Of a stretch of DNA of 64,000 nucleotides, positions 37,886 through 52,099 are shown in pieces (position 1 is the first letter of the stretch; every line of letters starts with the position of its first letter). A model generated the notes under the pieces. It was not told the DNA's origin. It saw only the letters and a program-made list of their open reading frames with translations, and did not search any database. The position numbers and the translations under genes were made by a program. The DNA is from Neodontobutis hainanensis (taxonomy: Eukaryota; Chordata; Actinopteri; Gobiiformes; Odontobutidae). Location of the stretch: NCBI GenBank assembly GCA_024349245.1, contig JALDNG010000776.1, positions 23,903-87,902 on the forward strand. Reading direction: 5' to 3'.

Positions 37886-39366
37886 TCATTTTAAAAAAGA
37901 GAATTTATCAATTAAATATTCATACGCATGTTCCAATATCTTCCTCTCAGTAAGAGCCGTATTGAAAAGATATTTTACGTACTCGCTGGTTTGATGAATA
38001 TCGTGAATTGAATCAACGAATTTATCAATTTCAAGGAAAGCCTTCTTCAATCTTTGAAATAAAATGATCGCAGAAAAATGCTCATTTCGCTGTGATATGC
38101 CATTCTCCGATTCAAGTAATTCATTAAGTTCCGTTCTACTTAAACTATTTAGGTGTTTAATTTCTTCAAGATTTGCAGTTATTATTCTAATGAACTTTAA
38201 ATTATCTCCCGACCACCAATCGCCAAAATTAAATTCAATAGTACAGTTAATAGCAAGATCCAAACGTTCCAAAAGCATCAATTTCAAATGTTTAAACCGA
38301 TCAGAAGGATGAAACCTGATAGCCAAGTCGACTGTTTCAAATCTATCTTGATAAATAATTGTAATGCGGTGAATTATTCTTTCAATCCCCTTTGTAAAAT
38401 TTAAGTTATTCATCAGAATTTCGTCGTTTGAGAGTAGGAATTTTCGAGTGTACCCGATAAAGTTTTTGGATTTTACAAGATATCTTGGAATAGCTTCGTC
38501 CAAATCCAGGCCGCAGAGGTCGAGCACTGGCACTAAACACCTTTGACCGCGATCTAGAGATAGAGAACGGGATGTAACAATACCGATAGCCCACCTAAAA
38601 TTAATTTTTGAAGAAAAAACATAAAGTCTTTGAAGGAAAATTTCTCGTGAATTCCAGTTGAATTGATGAATTTTTTAAAATGTGGTTTCGGGAAAGATTT
38701 TATTTTGAACAATGTCACGTGAATTTTTACATACGTAAACAGAGATAAAAACCACATTGTCAATATGGCATTGAATTTTTGATGTTTCGATAGAACAACA
38801 AGATCTTCTTTGGTAATATCAAACACTGAGTTTGTGGTGGTGGGAAGTGTCGAAATATACTTCCAGTAATTAGATTTTTCAACCAAGTAAAATTCAGAAA
38901 GTAAAACAAAAGCAAGACGAAACAGATCTTTTTCTTCCAGAATCTCCCTAAAAATGGCTTTATATTCGTTTCTATGTTTATATTTATCAATGCAGATTAT
39001 TTCACTGAATGGAATCTCGTATTATCTTTTGAGTTACTTCAGCAAATGGTCCAGGTTCGATGTCGTGTTTTGCCAATAGCTTAAAACGTTGCTCTTTGTC
39101 CTGGCTCAATTTGAATTTCTGAGGTCCGAATCTGGTTTCAAAATCTTCTATATAACTTTGTAACTGCAATTATCAAAATATAATACTCTGTTGTATCTAT
39201 TTCCATCGTCTAGGTGATTTTTGATTAAATTTTTGTTGAAACATACATCATCGAGTATGTCGAATATTTCCAGCGCAAACAATAAATTTTTACTCTCGTC
39301 ATAGGATGAATAATTTTGCGCACATTTATCCTCTAAAATAATCAATTTGTCTAGAATGTCACTCAT
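37886..39366 (-). CDS. SETD3-like protein, probable pseudo-methyltransferase, copy 3
   Basis: Intact 469-aa protein. Exons: 39187-39366, 39038-39163, 38621-39015, 37886-38594. Introns: 39164-39186 (23 nt), 39016-39037 (22) and 38595-38620 (26), at exactly the positions used in copies 1 and 2. It is visibly closer to copy 2 than to copy 1 (shared PVLDLCGL, YQDRFETVDL). The same catalytic losses apply: PVLDLCGLD in place of SETD3 DMCNH, and EILMNNLNF in place of the IFYG tyrosine motif. SDRFKHLKLMLLERLDL opens the substrate-binding domain; KILEHAYEYLIDKFSFLK closes the protein. An in-frame ORF extends upstream to 39528, but homology with the other copies supports the internal ATG at 39366. Exons 1, 2 and 4 have the same lengths as in copy 2; only exon 3 differs (395 against 398 nt). 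Confidence 0.87.
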
Positions 39367-39740
39367 AAAAATTATGACAGAAGAAAAATAATTCTCGTGA
39401 AGCTTTTGTTCAATTTCAACAAAATCTTTCAAAAAAGTGTAAATTTTTAATTTAAGCAGTTTAAATGAAATAAAAATAAAAAAGCGCGCAGGATTAAAGA
39501 ACGCTGTTAATAACTTCATATATTTCATGAATTGAACTTTGAAAGGATCAAATTTTTAATTCTGGTATTAACTAAAAATATTTTTTCAGGTTATTATATA
39601 TTTAAAAAAAATACGAAAATTCAACCTTTTCATGGCCTTCATTATATGTATTTACATTAATAATTCTAAAAATGTAGAATTCTTTAATATTTAAGGTAAA
39701 TTTCACATATTTCGTATGAAAAGTAAAAATTAGAATTTTG

Positions 39741-39754
39741 TTTTGGCGCCAAAA
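39741..39754. promoter_or_regulatory. E2F-like palindromic site upstream of SETD3-like copy 3
   Basis: TTTTGGCGCCAAAA, a perfect palindrome sharing the TTTGGCGC core of the sites at copies 1 and 2. It is 375 bp upstream of the copy 3 start. Confidence 0.5.
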
Positions 39755-42700
39755 CAAGTAAACATGCACGTGTTAAAAATAGTAAAAAAATTTTAAAGCA
39801 CTTATTTTAATTGTTCTCTCATGCCATTGTTTTAATATATATTTTTTTCAAAAATCACACTTGAACAATTATTTTCAAATAATATATTGTAAAAGATTTG
39901 AAAATCATTGTTATTTTCACGTTTTTTATGAATTCAGGCCACATAAGATTCTTCTTTTCAATCAAGATTTGAATAATCAAGGTTCAAGTCAAGGATAACA
40001 AAAATTTTCCTTCTCTATTCCATTTGCCGGTATGTTTCATGAAGAAATAGTTAAAGAGTTCATGCGTATATTTTAACAAATCTTTGTCAAAATTTTTTAC
40101 CTACATGAACAATTTCAGAAAGCTCATAATATGGAATAATCCACATTTAACATTTAAACACAGAAAGCCACCGTCAACTTAATATCTACTTAGAACATCA
40201 ACCATATGTAAATCTTGATGGTACTCTGAATTTGCACTTCGTTAATTCTTTAAAATCATTAATTTTTATGACTTTAATAACGGTAAAACAATAGACCTTT
40301 GAAGGTTCAGAAAAATATTTTTGCTCACTTGTAGTTAACTAGTTCAATGATTGATGCTTCTGTAAATATGAATAAAATGAACCATGATATGATAATCGTC
40401 AAAAGTGTTGTATGGGTTAAAACATTTCAAGAAAGAAGATAAAACAACAATTTTACGAATCTATAAGTTCATGAAACGTATGTAATTTTTGGTGATAACT
40501 TCACAAAATAAGCATCTCAAAAATTTTATAAATGAACAACATTTTGAAGATCTGTTCGTTTTTAAAATTTTTATATGGATAAATTCAAAATGAATATAGC
40601 ATGGATGAAATTTTCACGATCTAACACGACCAAATCAAACAACAATATAAAAACATTCCTTACATTCTGACGTTTAAATCTGATGCTAAAAGACTATCTC
40701 TTTACCTATTTTCTCAGTTATAATTTAGGGGATACTACATACCCGTCACTCTCTTATTTATGATTTTTGATTAAGTTTTTATCACTTTTTAAATTTACAA
40801 CACCTAGATTTATATGCAGCGTTCTCAAATTATCAGACAGATCAATCAACTTTATTTTTAATTAATATTGGGAGTTAACATTTTATCAATATGTTTTTTT
40901 CAGATAAAATTCATTTGAACATTATAAAAACGATAAACTCCGAGTTTTATTTATTCGGTAGAATTCGTTGTAAAATTTGTTCATATTCTTAAACCGATCT
41001 TAAACTTCCTAATCTATCTCTAACTGTTGATTTACTTTGGTATAATTCATAAATGGTATGAATCCAACGAAACCATGCATCTGAGGTAATTTTGCCAAAG
41101 TAAGTCTTGGAGAGGATCGGGTTTTTAGTGGGTGCGAATCTCACACTATCAGAAACCAGAATTTATCAAACATTGTCTTGGAAATAGTGTTGAACGGTCC
41201 AAACCTATAAAACAGAGCCTCTCCGAAGAGTGAACATATAACTAAACTTCCTTCGGAAGACCGCCTGATAGGTTTGACTCATCCATCCTCTTCATAAGAT
41301 AATAAATTGTATTCACTAAATTACTTAACTAGTTTTCAAGAGTTGAATTCTTTTTGCGGTTAAGAATTACTTAATTGACGTATTATTTGAAATAGGATTC
41401 GTCACGGTTGACCTTATAATTTAAAAATCCAAACACATGATCATATCGTTCGAATCATGCCTTGATAAAATCCTTCGTTTTACTTAGAGAGTAGCAATAG
41501 CTAAAACGTTAAATCAACAGATATTTGGGAAAAAAGCTTCAAGACATCCGAGTTACTTGGTGACTATTGTCAGTAATAGTATTATTATGAGATCTTACCC
41601 TGAAAATAAACTCTTAAAAGAAAAATACATGTTAGCTTTTAATCAATGTGAACCATGAAACTCCAACCGATTTTCTCTGTTGTTTGAAAATAATCAATTT
41701 TTATTGACTTATTTTGGGGTATATATGGTTCACGTTAGATCTAACCACGAGAATTGTCGGATAAACCTAGGTGAGTTTGACCCCTTTTTTCTTTGACCTA
41801 AACATTCGATTAGGATGGCATGAATTTCCTTAGACTTGATGTTTCCACATATATCTGAAGGCGCGAATTAAAAACCATTTTCACATCATCACTAAAATCT
41901 GGTATGGCCAGAAATTTCGCCAATTTTCAGCATTTTTCACAATTTAAGAAACACTTCTTTGGATATATTACATGCATTTTCTTAGAATTTTAAAAGGAGT
42001 TACAACTCGACTTTTCCTTCATCGTTTTAAATATCTGAGAGTTATTATGCTTAAAATGTTAAAACCCTAAGATTACAACAAATTTAGACCCTTAAAATAA
42101 AATAAGAATTTTTATTAGTTCTAGGACCAATCTTAGTTTCTTATTGAGGTCTTAGTATGCCACCACTCCATGCAATACTTTTAATGATTTATTTATGGAT
42201 CCACTCGATTTTTACCAGTGTGAATTTTCATATTCGAGGGCCAGATACATAAATCAATAAAACTTTAAACTATTTGCTTAAAACTGGTGAAGTGAATTGA
42301 CAAAAATGTGACTTTTGGTTAAAACATAATTTTACTCTCATCCATTGAGCTACTTTGAGAGATTTGGAATTTTTCGGAACATCAGAAATAACCATTTAAG
42401 TCGATTCTATAAAAATACTAATCTTGTCAACGTTTATTTTAAGCTTAATCTTATTATTTAGGAAGACTTTAAGTTAAATTAGTTGAGAAAAGAAAATTTG
42501 AAATAATTTTCTCAAGCGGATAAATATTATTTTTCTTGCCAATTCCTGGAGAGAAAATTTCGTGATAAAATAAATAGTCCAATTTTTAATAGCTAAATTT
42601 CGTGAATACTCAACTTTTTGAAGGTGAAGATGAAGTAAACCTACCAAAAATCTGTTAAAAAAAGAATGATATATGTATATTGTCAGCCCGAGCTCTTCTC

Positions 42701-45700
42701 AAGACCGCTTTACGTCCTAAAGCCACCCATTTATCTATTTCCTTGTATCAGGTCGTGTGATATTTTCAATCGTTTTAAATCGTTACACTGGCACTTTTCG
42801 TTTATGTCTGCTTGACAACCGCCTCGATGCCAACTCGGAACGTGATATTTACACATGATACTTTTAAAGTTATTCTTTACAGTTTTTCCAAAAACAAAGA
42901 ACAAAGTATTTTGTGTTGTGTTCATCGAAGGAAATATTTAAAATGATCCTAACATTTTCTGAAAAACGAGGAAGTAATTTCAATACTAGAACACTAAATA
43001 ATTCAAAGTTGAAGTTGACTCTGTTTTCATTTTGCAAAACGTTCTTCCAAAATAGAAACTAAAATTTAGGAAAGAAACAACAATGAACAATAGACTAGTA
43101 AATCTTCTCAACGTTTCACACATTTAAAGATCTCCTTGATCACTGAAATATAAATTAAAAATTTGCCACATTTGACAGAAACCCACCAAAACTCTGAAAA
43201 GCTAGAAGTGCCCCAAATGTAGCTGATGGAAGAAGTATGGACATTAAAAGTTAAAATTTGAGAAAGACCGATAAATCCAAGAGTTTTGAAATGAGAGGCG
43301 AATTTCACACATATCACGTTTGCATATTAGCAGTCTCAGACGAAGATCGAGATGGTCATATCAAAAATATTCGGATGGTCTAAAATTTCAGCCAGAGAGA
43401 GCTTCAACTTTTTTAACAAATTACTCAACGGACATCACTTCTGTGTAAAATTACTTGAACTAGGCATTTACTTCTTCGCTAAAGTGGATGTAACAAGACA
43501 TGTTAATCTCAAATTAAAGTGATTAAAACGGCTATTTTCCTTTATATTGATGAAAAATGCTTGACAACGCGAAACCAATTAACTTCCCTAGCGTTAAAAA
43601 TACCTGAAATTCAGAATTTTAAAAGTATTGGAAATAAATTCCTGAGGTTTTAACTAAAGCTAATAATTGACAGTTGTTGCTGCCCTCAGAAACTAAAATG
43701 GAATTTCTAAGCCGCGTGGACTAAGCTCACTTTTATCTATGATTAGAAGTTGAAAATGATTACATACAGTTATAAGAATTGAAAACATGGGATTCTATTT
43801 GGTTCTTCCCATAGTAAAGGCAAAATGCAGCATTATCAGCTCCTTATTTTTCTGTTCGAGTGGCGCGAGTTTAAATAGTTAAGCTGTAAACGCCACGAAA
43901 ACGAACGGATTGTTCTACAACCAGATAAAAGAACAAGCAGTAAATTGAGAAGATTTTATAGCTTCTACATTTAACATTGTGGCTGCTTTGTTAATTAACT
44001 ACCGCATATTTTAATATTTGAGAAAGCTTCAATTCATCACTATGGTGGTTTGGGAGATGTTGAAAAAATCCCAAGCCATCGAATCAACATACTTGCTGGC
44101 ATATTCCTTATTTTAGAATCCAAAATGTCTTAATTTTGAAGAATTCAAAAATCTGTAGTGAGGTTAAGAATAGAAATTTACGCTATTCATCTCATTAAAA
44201 ATTGAATACGTTACATCTGGCCAGTGTTAAGAACTTTATAAAAAAATTTTAGCTTGAATTTTTCACAGTTGGAAAAATATTCTAAAATAAGTTTCTGTCA
44301 AAATTAATTTAAATTTAAAGAATACAAAAACGAACTTTTAACAATTTCACAGGTTGAAAACTGTTGCTGAAAAAATTGTTTAAGTTAATTTATTCATTTT
44401 AATTCAAATATCAATGAAATGATACAAAAAATTTACATATTTATCTGGAAACTTTCTGAATTTCTTTGAAAGATCCGCGATTTAGCCATATAGCTGAATG
44501 ATAAATATGTGAGCACCCAGAAGAAGATAAAGGATCATAATGAAAGGCGTGCTTGAAATGGAAACTGCTCGATAGTGGATTTCTTTTTCATTTTTATGAT
44601 TAAAATTACAATTTATCAAAATAAAAAGTTTATAAAGCCCTTGCGTATATTTTTAAATATATTTAATACAAAAATCTATTATGAAATGTCAGTCATGACA
44701 TTTCTACAATTCTTCAGTACAGGTTTATAAATTGGCATTAAATTTTTAAATGTAAAAAATTTTTCAACAATATTTTTTTTATTTTTGGACGATTATGAAA
44801 CTCAAAAAATGCCCTCTTAACTTATATAGCTCTCTTAAAAAACAATATATGGTTATTTTAACTTATTTTTAAGGTGTATATCTAATGAAGCGTTATAATT
44901 TTGTTCGGGTTTGTGTTAATTATGATAATCGAAACGACGTTGTTGCAAAAAATCCAAATATGACACCAAAATGGTTTTATAATAAATCAAAGAACCTTCA
45001 ATGAAATTAAGTACGGCTCAAGAATAATTAACACTACTCAAAGAAAAGTTACATAAAAACTTTTGAATTGTTATTCACTCATAGAATATATTTTAAAAAT
45101 ACAAAGCTTCATTTTCATACGGTAAATTGTATAAAAATAAAAAATGTAAAAATATTTTATTTTGAGTGTGTTATCGAATGTTACAAAATTCGTCACGACT
45201 TTTGCATTTTAAGTGTGTTTTAAATGTTTTGTCAAAAAATCCAAAAATTGACAAAATTCAAAACAGAGGGAAAATACCTTTTTGAATAATATTATCGATA
45301 GAAATAGCCTTATCAATCGCTCGATAAAAGATTATAAAAAATTTTACATCAAAGATATAAAATTGAAATTTTAATTGACATATTATGTATTTACATTTAT
45401 TTCAAATGTTTATCAGAAAATATTACGATCAATAACGAGACCCTTAAAATGGCAATGGAAGTGATATGGTGACGTCATTGTAGGCGGGAAATTTTACACG
45501 TTTATCAAAGTTTCACATTTTGTCCTACTTTTCCCATTATGGGTGAAAAAATTATTGTTTTTTTCATATGAGGAAATGTATTAAGATTTAAATACATTTA
45601 GAATTTTTTTTCTAATTCTAACGATATTCGATGTACCAAAATTAGGAATTTTAATATATTCAGACTGATCATATATGAAAAGTAAAAGTTGATATCTTGA

Positions 45701-48700
45701 TGATCAATGGTTGTCGATTGCTTCCATAATTAAATCAATCTTATGTTCTTTAAAAAAGTACATTTTTCGAAAAATAAAAACAATCAACCATATTGTTTCA
45801 CGCAAGATAAAAGCTTAAAACGAACAGTTTTTATCAGATAACATTCACTAATTTATTCACGCATTTGAAATTTTAAAATTAAAATTTTATTGAATAAAAG
45901 TTATGAATGCACTTATCTGAATTGTGCGGTATCTTAACTTAATGGGTAAGAAAACGTTAACTTCTCTTTTTATAAGATGTAAAAATGTGATAAAACGTCT
46001 AATTTTCATAAAAGAAGTGAAATATTGGATATTCAAAAAATACAAGTTTGGATCAATTTTTCTATTGATGGGTGCCAGCCTCCTCAAAGCCAGAAACCAT
46101 AACCGTCTGGGTAGATGTTACAGCCTGAAGTGATTTCATAATTTGCCAAAGGGCCAATTTTGGAGAGATTATACATATTTTAATTCTTTTTATTTCCTTT
46201 CTAAATAGGTTAAACTCCTGATCCACCTAAAAACTCGAAATTTCTGATCCTATATTAAAGATATTCACTTATATTTTGCATATTTATAAATTTAGACTTT
46301 AAGATATAAAGTTTTCTTTCAAATAAATTCAAAAACGAGTGAATTTTTGAGAAAGAACAATATCGTTAGAACACCTATTTACGCAGATGTAAGAAATTAA
46401 CGAAGTTTGCATAATCGAAATTTGAAGACGAATCCAACTTCACAAATATGTGAATTCAAAAATCAAGGACATAAAAATTAAGAATAACTAATTTTTTTAA
46501 TTTTAACGAATCCACATATATTTTATATAGTTTCCTATAAATTTTTGATCTATCTAGTCGTACGAGGAATATTTTTTTCAATAATTTAGGCTTTTTGTTG
46601 TATTATAAAATAAAATATTGTTAATCTGAATTTGAATGAATTCTTCTCATTATTTTGTGAATTCCCATCCAAATAATTTTTGAAGATCAAGCAGAATCGG
46701 TTAGACAGAAAGCGAGACAATAAATAAGTTAGACCGTTATTAGACTCAACGGTAAATGTCTGCTTGTTAAATTTTAAAATTATTTGTTAATTTTAAGTTA
46801 AAACTCCAAAAAAATTGAAAACCCATATCACACGGTGAAATTTTTAAATATTAATGGCAAGGAACAATTTTCTTAAGAGGAACGCCATAAGGTTAAGGTA
46901 ATTAAACATTTTCATAATTTTTAGAATTCCTTGAGTATTCAGCATTGGTATTTGATTCTGGTCCATTCTCATTCAAGAGAGTGGTTTGAAGTAATCGTAT
47001 GACAAAAGATCATGCTTCAGATAGCATATTCACAACGATTGAAAAACTAATTTTAAAATTCTAAAGTTAATTCTCAGATAACAAAAATATATTTTAATGT
47101 AATAAAATTAATCTAAAATTTTTGCAGTTAATAAATTCTTCATGCGTTTATTGTGTAACTTAAAACTAGGGTCCAAAAATAAAACAAAAACACAAATTAT
47201 CAAAGTAACTTTTAGATTCTTAAAATTTATAATCTCCACAACTTTTATATTTTGTGTAAATTAGAAATTACGTTGTGCTTTTATTGAACAATCAGAAAAA
47301 AAATCAAATGAGGAAAGGAGATATGTTGATGAATTATAACTTATGATATTGTATTTAATCTGGAATATTTGGAGTTTTGAAATCAAAATCACTGAATATT
47401 TTCTACAATTTTTTGGTAAATGTATGCGTTCAGGTTTATATTTTGGTTTTTTTATAAGAGAACGTATCTCAGTTCACCAGTAAAAGAGTGAACTCATAAT
47501 CTTAAAATATTATGTGAATAAATTTCAGATAAAAACTGAGTATTTTATGAATTAAATAATTCAAAAATTTTCAATTTTATAATTTGTAAGGTAAGTTAAG
47601 ATGATTTCATGAGTATCTTGATCATAAAAAAATTCATAATATTTTGAAAAAAAACAAAAATATCATCGAAATCATTAATTCTCAACTGTAAATAATTTGA
47701 CATAAATTTCGTATGAGATGGTGTTATATTAATAACAAATCAAAAACCCAGAAACCTTTGATTTGGGTTTTTCGAAAAAGATGAAGCGTATTATTTAGTC
47801 AAGATTCTTTTTAAATATAGCGGTTCATTATTTTGATTCTTTTATTGGCGGGGATTTGCAGGCGGCTTATCTGTACAGTTAAAATTAGTTTTTAGCATGA
47901 TTTTTCCATTTTATTATCCAAAAACGGTTAAAAAGTGATAAAAAGAGATAGAGATCAATATGCCAAAATCTACAGGTATGAAAAAAGGTTTCATTTGTAT
48001 CGTAGAAAATTTTATAATCCAACTCAGTTGTTTTAACTACAATACAAGAAAAATAAATAATTTAATCGATGGCAGAGGAAGTTGTAGTTTTTACTTTATC
48101 CTAACTGTTTGAGAGATTTAAACAAGAGAATGTCCTTATAATAAAACTTTTTTAATATCTTAGAGTGCAGACTCTGAAGAACCAGGGATATTCTTTATCA
48201 TATGTGAATATCTCCTCTTTAAATAAACTATTCGATGTAGCAACTCTGAAAATATTTTTGTTTTAAAAATGAAACTTTCATTTAATTATCATTCGTAGAA
48301 AGAATCACAAAATATGCAAAGGTATCATGTCTACTTTGTAGCTTTATCGATTTATTTAAAATTTAGGTCTTTGTTGTGCTCTCGTGAATATTAATTTTAA
48401 GAATTTTTGTTTCAAGAAACAAAATATCTATGAACGGAGCACAAATTATGATTTAAAGGAACTTCATACTGTTCAAAATCTACAAGAGTTAGATTATTAT
48501 TTATAAGTGTTTTTTTACCTCCTTACAACAAGCATTCCATTTCCTATAAACCAACACAGTTTCGTTAAATTCAACTATTGTAAATGGGCTACAAAAAAAT
48601 CTGTTAAATATATGAAATGAAATTTATTTAAAAGTCGAAAAGATGGTTAATATTAGCATACATTTTGTCCATTTTCTTAATATGTAATGTGTGAAGTTGA

Positions 48701-50164
48701 GGGTGAAATTTTTGAATGCGACGTTTAAACATTCATAAAACCTAATTTAATTTAACCTAAAAATGAGTAGTAGAAAGTTTTTCTTTAAAATCTAACAAAA
48801 CTCAATTAACATATGTAAAAATGCGAAAAATTTAAATTATGTGATAAGTCTAAGAGATTTTAGAACCTGCGAGGTTTGACGCCACAAGAGCATACCTTTT
48901 AATATAAAATAATATATCACGAGGAACAATCTTCAAATGTTGAAGGACAAACAACAAAAATACAAGACCAAATATTAAATTTCAAGAGTAAAAAATAAAT
49001 AACTGTAATACTAAGAATTATTAAATTTAAAGAAAGGTTAATGAAAGTATGTTGTAAGCAAGTCTGCTAATTTTTAGAATTTATTAAATGTCTTATTTTT
49101 ATCGAAAGAGTACTTCATATATTTAAACCTTTTGCGCATTCTCGGGTTTAGAATCCCTTCAGTTATTATTTTCTTGTTAAATGCACTCGATCGATTCTCT
49201 ATCAGTTAAATATTAAAATACAATTTATCAGCTAAAACCCCAAACGATAGATAAGAACCTTTTACGCACCATCATTTTAACTTAAAACCTGCGGGTACGA
49301 ATGAAGGAAAGTAGTGATTCAAAAGTGGTTTTTATTGTATTTTTCTTCGAATAACAATGAAAAACATATATTTGGAATATTTTAATATAGATGTGAAATT
49401 TCGTAAATTGAATAAAAGTATTTAACGTTTAAAAGAGAATGCAGAATAAACCTAAAGTATAAATATTCTTGAAAAGATTAAAATCAGAACGAGTGAATGA
49501 AATATCCACTGCGCACGCTTTGAATAATTTAAATTATAGCCGCAGTAAAATTTTATGTGATGGAAGTACGATAAAATTAGTGGTTGAACCTTTGAAAAAA
49601 ATAATTAAATATGTTTATTGAAATTTTATAAAAATAATTTACGTTTCTTTCATTTAAGATCATTTTCCTATTTACTTTACCCATACATTGAAAATCATAA
49701 AAATTACCTGAAATCGAGCCTGCGAAATAAAAATGGCAACTCTAAACTGTATGAATTTATAAACACAATAAAAAAGTTTACATTTGCAAATTCTTAAATA
49801 CATGGTACAACTGCAGGAATTATTTGTAAAAGGGCTTTAAAAGCCTTAAATTAGGAAATTATTTATAAATATATTTTGCTCGTCCATACAATATTTTCAA
49901 AATATTAACGACAAAAATGTTGAACGAAAAATTTAATGTTCTTGTAAATGATGGAGAGAAATAATAAGATATTGAGGTTTAAACAAGCTGTAACTAAATA
50001 ATTTCCCTTCAATCTTAATTTTTTTATTTTTGAAAAAATATATGAGTGATAATCAATGAGAAAAAAAGGATGATCTAATTGGATATTTTTTCAAACTTAA
50101 ATAAATATTTGATGTATTTATACACCAAAAAATTTTATGTTTTTTATTTTCGCTGGAATTTTCA
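39755..50164. other. 10-kb stretch without a recognised gene
   Basis: Very AT-rich. Short frames of interest but no assignment: 42731-42925 (-), a 64-codon ORF with a CKYHVPSWHRGGCQ...CQC pattern; 43108-43317 (-); 45924-46133 (+), basic and ending NRLGRCYSLK; about 49500-49620 (+), short. A GC-richer inverted-looking patch at 41050-41290 gave no consistent protein on either strand. Confidence 0.4.
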
Positions 50165-50240
50165 ATTAAGAATATAATAAAAAACTAATAAAGATCGGTT
50201 GTCTTCGTTATTCCATCCACACTCGCCAAACACTTCGCCG
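50165..50240 (-). repeat. LTR remnant (element 3' end)
   Basis: GAATATAATAAAAAACTAAT and the following ~55 bp align with 54247-54318. No clear similarity extends further, so the full LTR length is unknown. Confidence 0.5.
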
Positions 50241-51215
50241 CCTCCAAAAAGATTGGTCGCCTCCAGTTCGAAGGTGTGGTCGTCCCTAGATGTAAGACTT
50301 CATCCTCTCATAATAAAGAGAAATCGTCTGGTCTCCTGAAACTACGAGATATGTGGTATTCCTCAGTTTTTATCTGAGTGTACAGGGATCCTCCTAATAT
50401 CTTCTAAACTTGTTATTCCCACAGGGTTTATATATCATGACGTTGTCCCTTATATTATATGGCTTTCCATATATCTTCTCGTCGTACGAAGCCTTTCAAC
50501 TCTTCATGTTGGAATCTAAGATGGTAACAATTGAATTGTGAGCCCGTTGTAAGTTACATCAAAGTTCCAGTGAGTAACTCAAGAAATTTTCTTGACTTCC
50601 TTGCTGTAGTGGTATAAATTAATCGAATGGGAGTTTAACCTGCCTTCCATAGAGTGCATAGTATGGGGGACAACCAGACACTGTGTGGTAAGAGGAACGA
50701 AAGCGAACACAATTTTGGGAAGATAAGCTCCCCGAAGTCAGAGTCCTTTTCATGGTTTTACTCAACATATCTACAAATTTTCTGTTAAAACGTTCTGCCA
50801 TTCAACCTGGTTAAGGACTGTTTCTAGCGGATCTTGTTTTTGCTTAATTCCAAATAGCTTCCACCCCTCTATGGCCATATTTGATTCCAAGTTAGTCACT
50901 TGATCGCTGTGCAGAATCTCTGGGGTTCCGTACCTGCTTTAAAACTTCGTCTAATATCACTGTGGCGATATACACTTTATAATGATCGTGACTAATCGTT
51001 AGTGTGTTATTCTCCTTTAACAAGCACTTTAGCAGTCGTCTTGGCTTCAATACATGGGATTGGAATGCGTCCTCCATGTTGTAAAATTGTTGCATTTTAC
51101 AATGCTACATATTTCCTTTCTCTGTAATTCTGAGGAGTCCGATGCAGTCTATTGCTAGTCACTGGAACGGGTCATCAGACGATGAATTAAAAAGGTGAGC
51201 GCGTCTTTATTTAAC
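50241..51215 (-). pseudogene. Integrase core and C-terminal domain, broken
   Basis: Pieces in order: AIDCIGLLRITEKGN (before the first catalytic D region), EILHSDQVTNLES (second catalytic D), AERFNRKFVDMLSKT and PPYYALYGRQVKLPFD, then a C-terminal YDEKIYGKPYN...Y segment like the GPY/F region. The last catalytic E lies in a mutated stretch. Several frames are needed. Confidence 0.75.
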
Positions 51216-51216
51216 C

Positions 51217-51880
51217 TTATAACGCAGCTGAGCGCATTCTAAATACGAACTTCACCAGTTTTCGACGTCGCGCTTTATGTCTTTTTAAATAAAATCTAGT
51301 TTTATCGTAAGATAGGACTTTATCCGACACAAGGTGGCAACCCTGAATACTAGGGTCGTGCAGCTCTTTGATTACAGATGGAACTATAACATTTGGCATG
51401 ACATCTATAAAGTTAAAAAAATAGTCCTCATGATATTTCCTAAAAATGGCGTCGATGAGATAAAGGTCGTTTCTTAATACCCATAACCCTTGAATGTCTT
51501 TGAACTCGCCTAAAGGTTGCAAAGTGGAATAAGAGCAATTTCCTACCAAACTTCTGATTTTAGAAATCACCAGATCGCCTACCTTAAGATCTATAACACG
51601 ATCATCCGAAATCGATTTCTCAGTTGACTCCGCGTCATTTAATATGATACTGTTAATGTTTATTCTCTTTCTGGACAGAATATCAGAGTTAAGGTGTTCC
51701 ATAAGAGACCAGTCTTCGATAGTTATGTTAAATTTAGACATATACTCCAACCATAGTGGGGTAATATCACTTGGTTCCTTCATTGAGTTTTTCCATTTCA
51801 GGCTATTATGGTCAATTCTGATCACAAACTCGCTGCATAATTAGTAGCACCTAAACTGCGTTCGAGCCCGAACAACAGCT
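51217..51880 (-). pseudogene. RNase H end and integrase zinc region, broken
   Basis: A 202-codon frame starts in the RNase H part (IRIDHNSLKW, then LNSDILSRKR matching the usual NADALSR). It continues into an H-D ... G-C-H segment (ELHDPSIQGCHLVSDK) typical of the HHCC domain before integrase. Confidence 0.75.
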
Positions 51881-52099
51881 AAATTTCAAGTTTACTAGCT
51901 CAGCCATTTTTTTCAGAATTATTGAGTTTTCTGCTTGCGTGAACTATTGCATGTTCACTCCGCTAGTTATTTGAGATAATAAGGCTCATAACGATTCTCC
52001 ACTCCATCAGTGTCAAAAATAAATTGTTTTTGTAAATCGGGTTTACATAGTATTTGAGTGGATACGAGTGCGTTTTTACGTCCGTCAAATGACACATTA

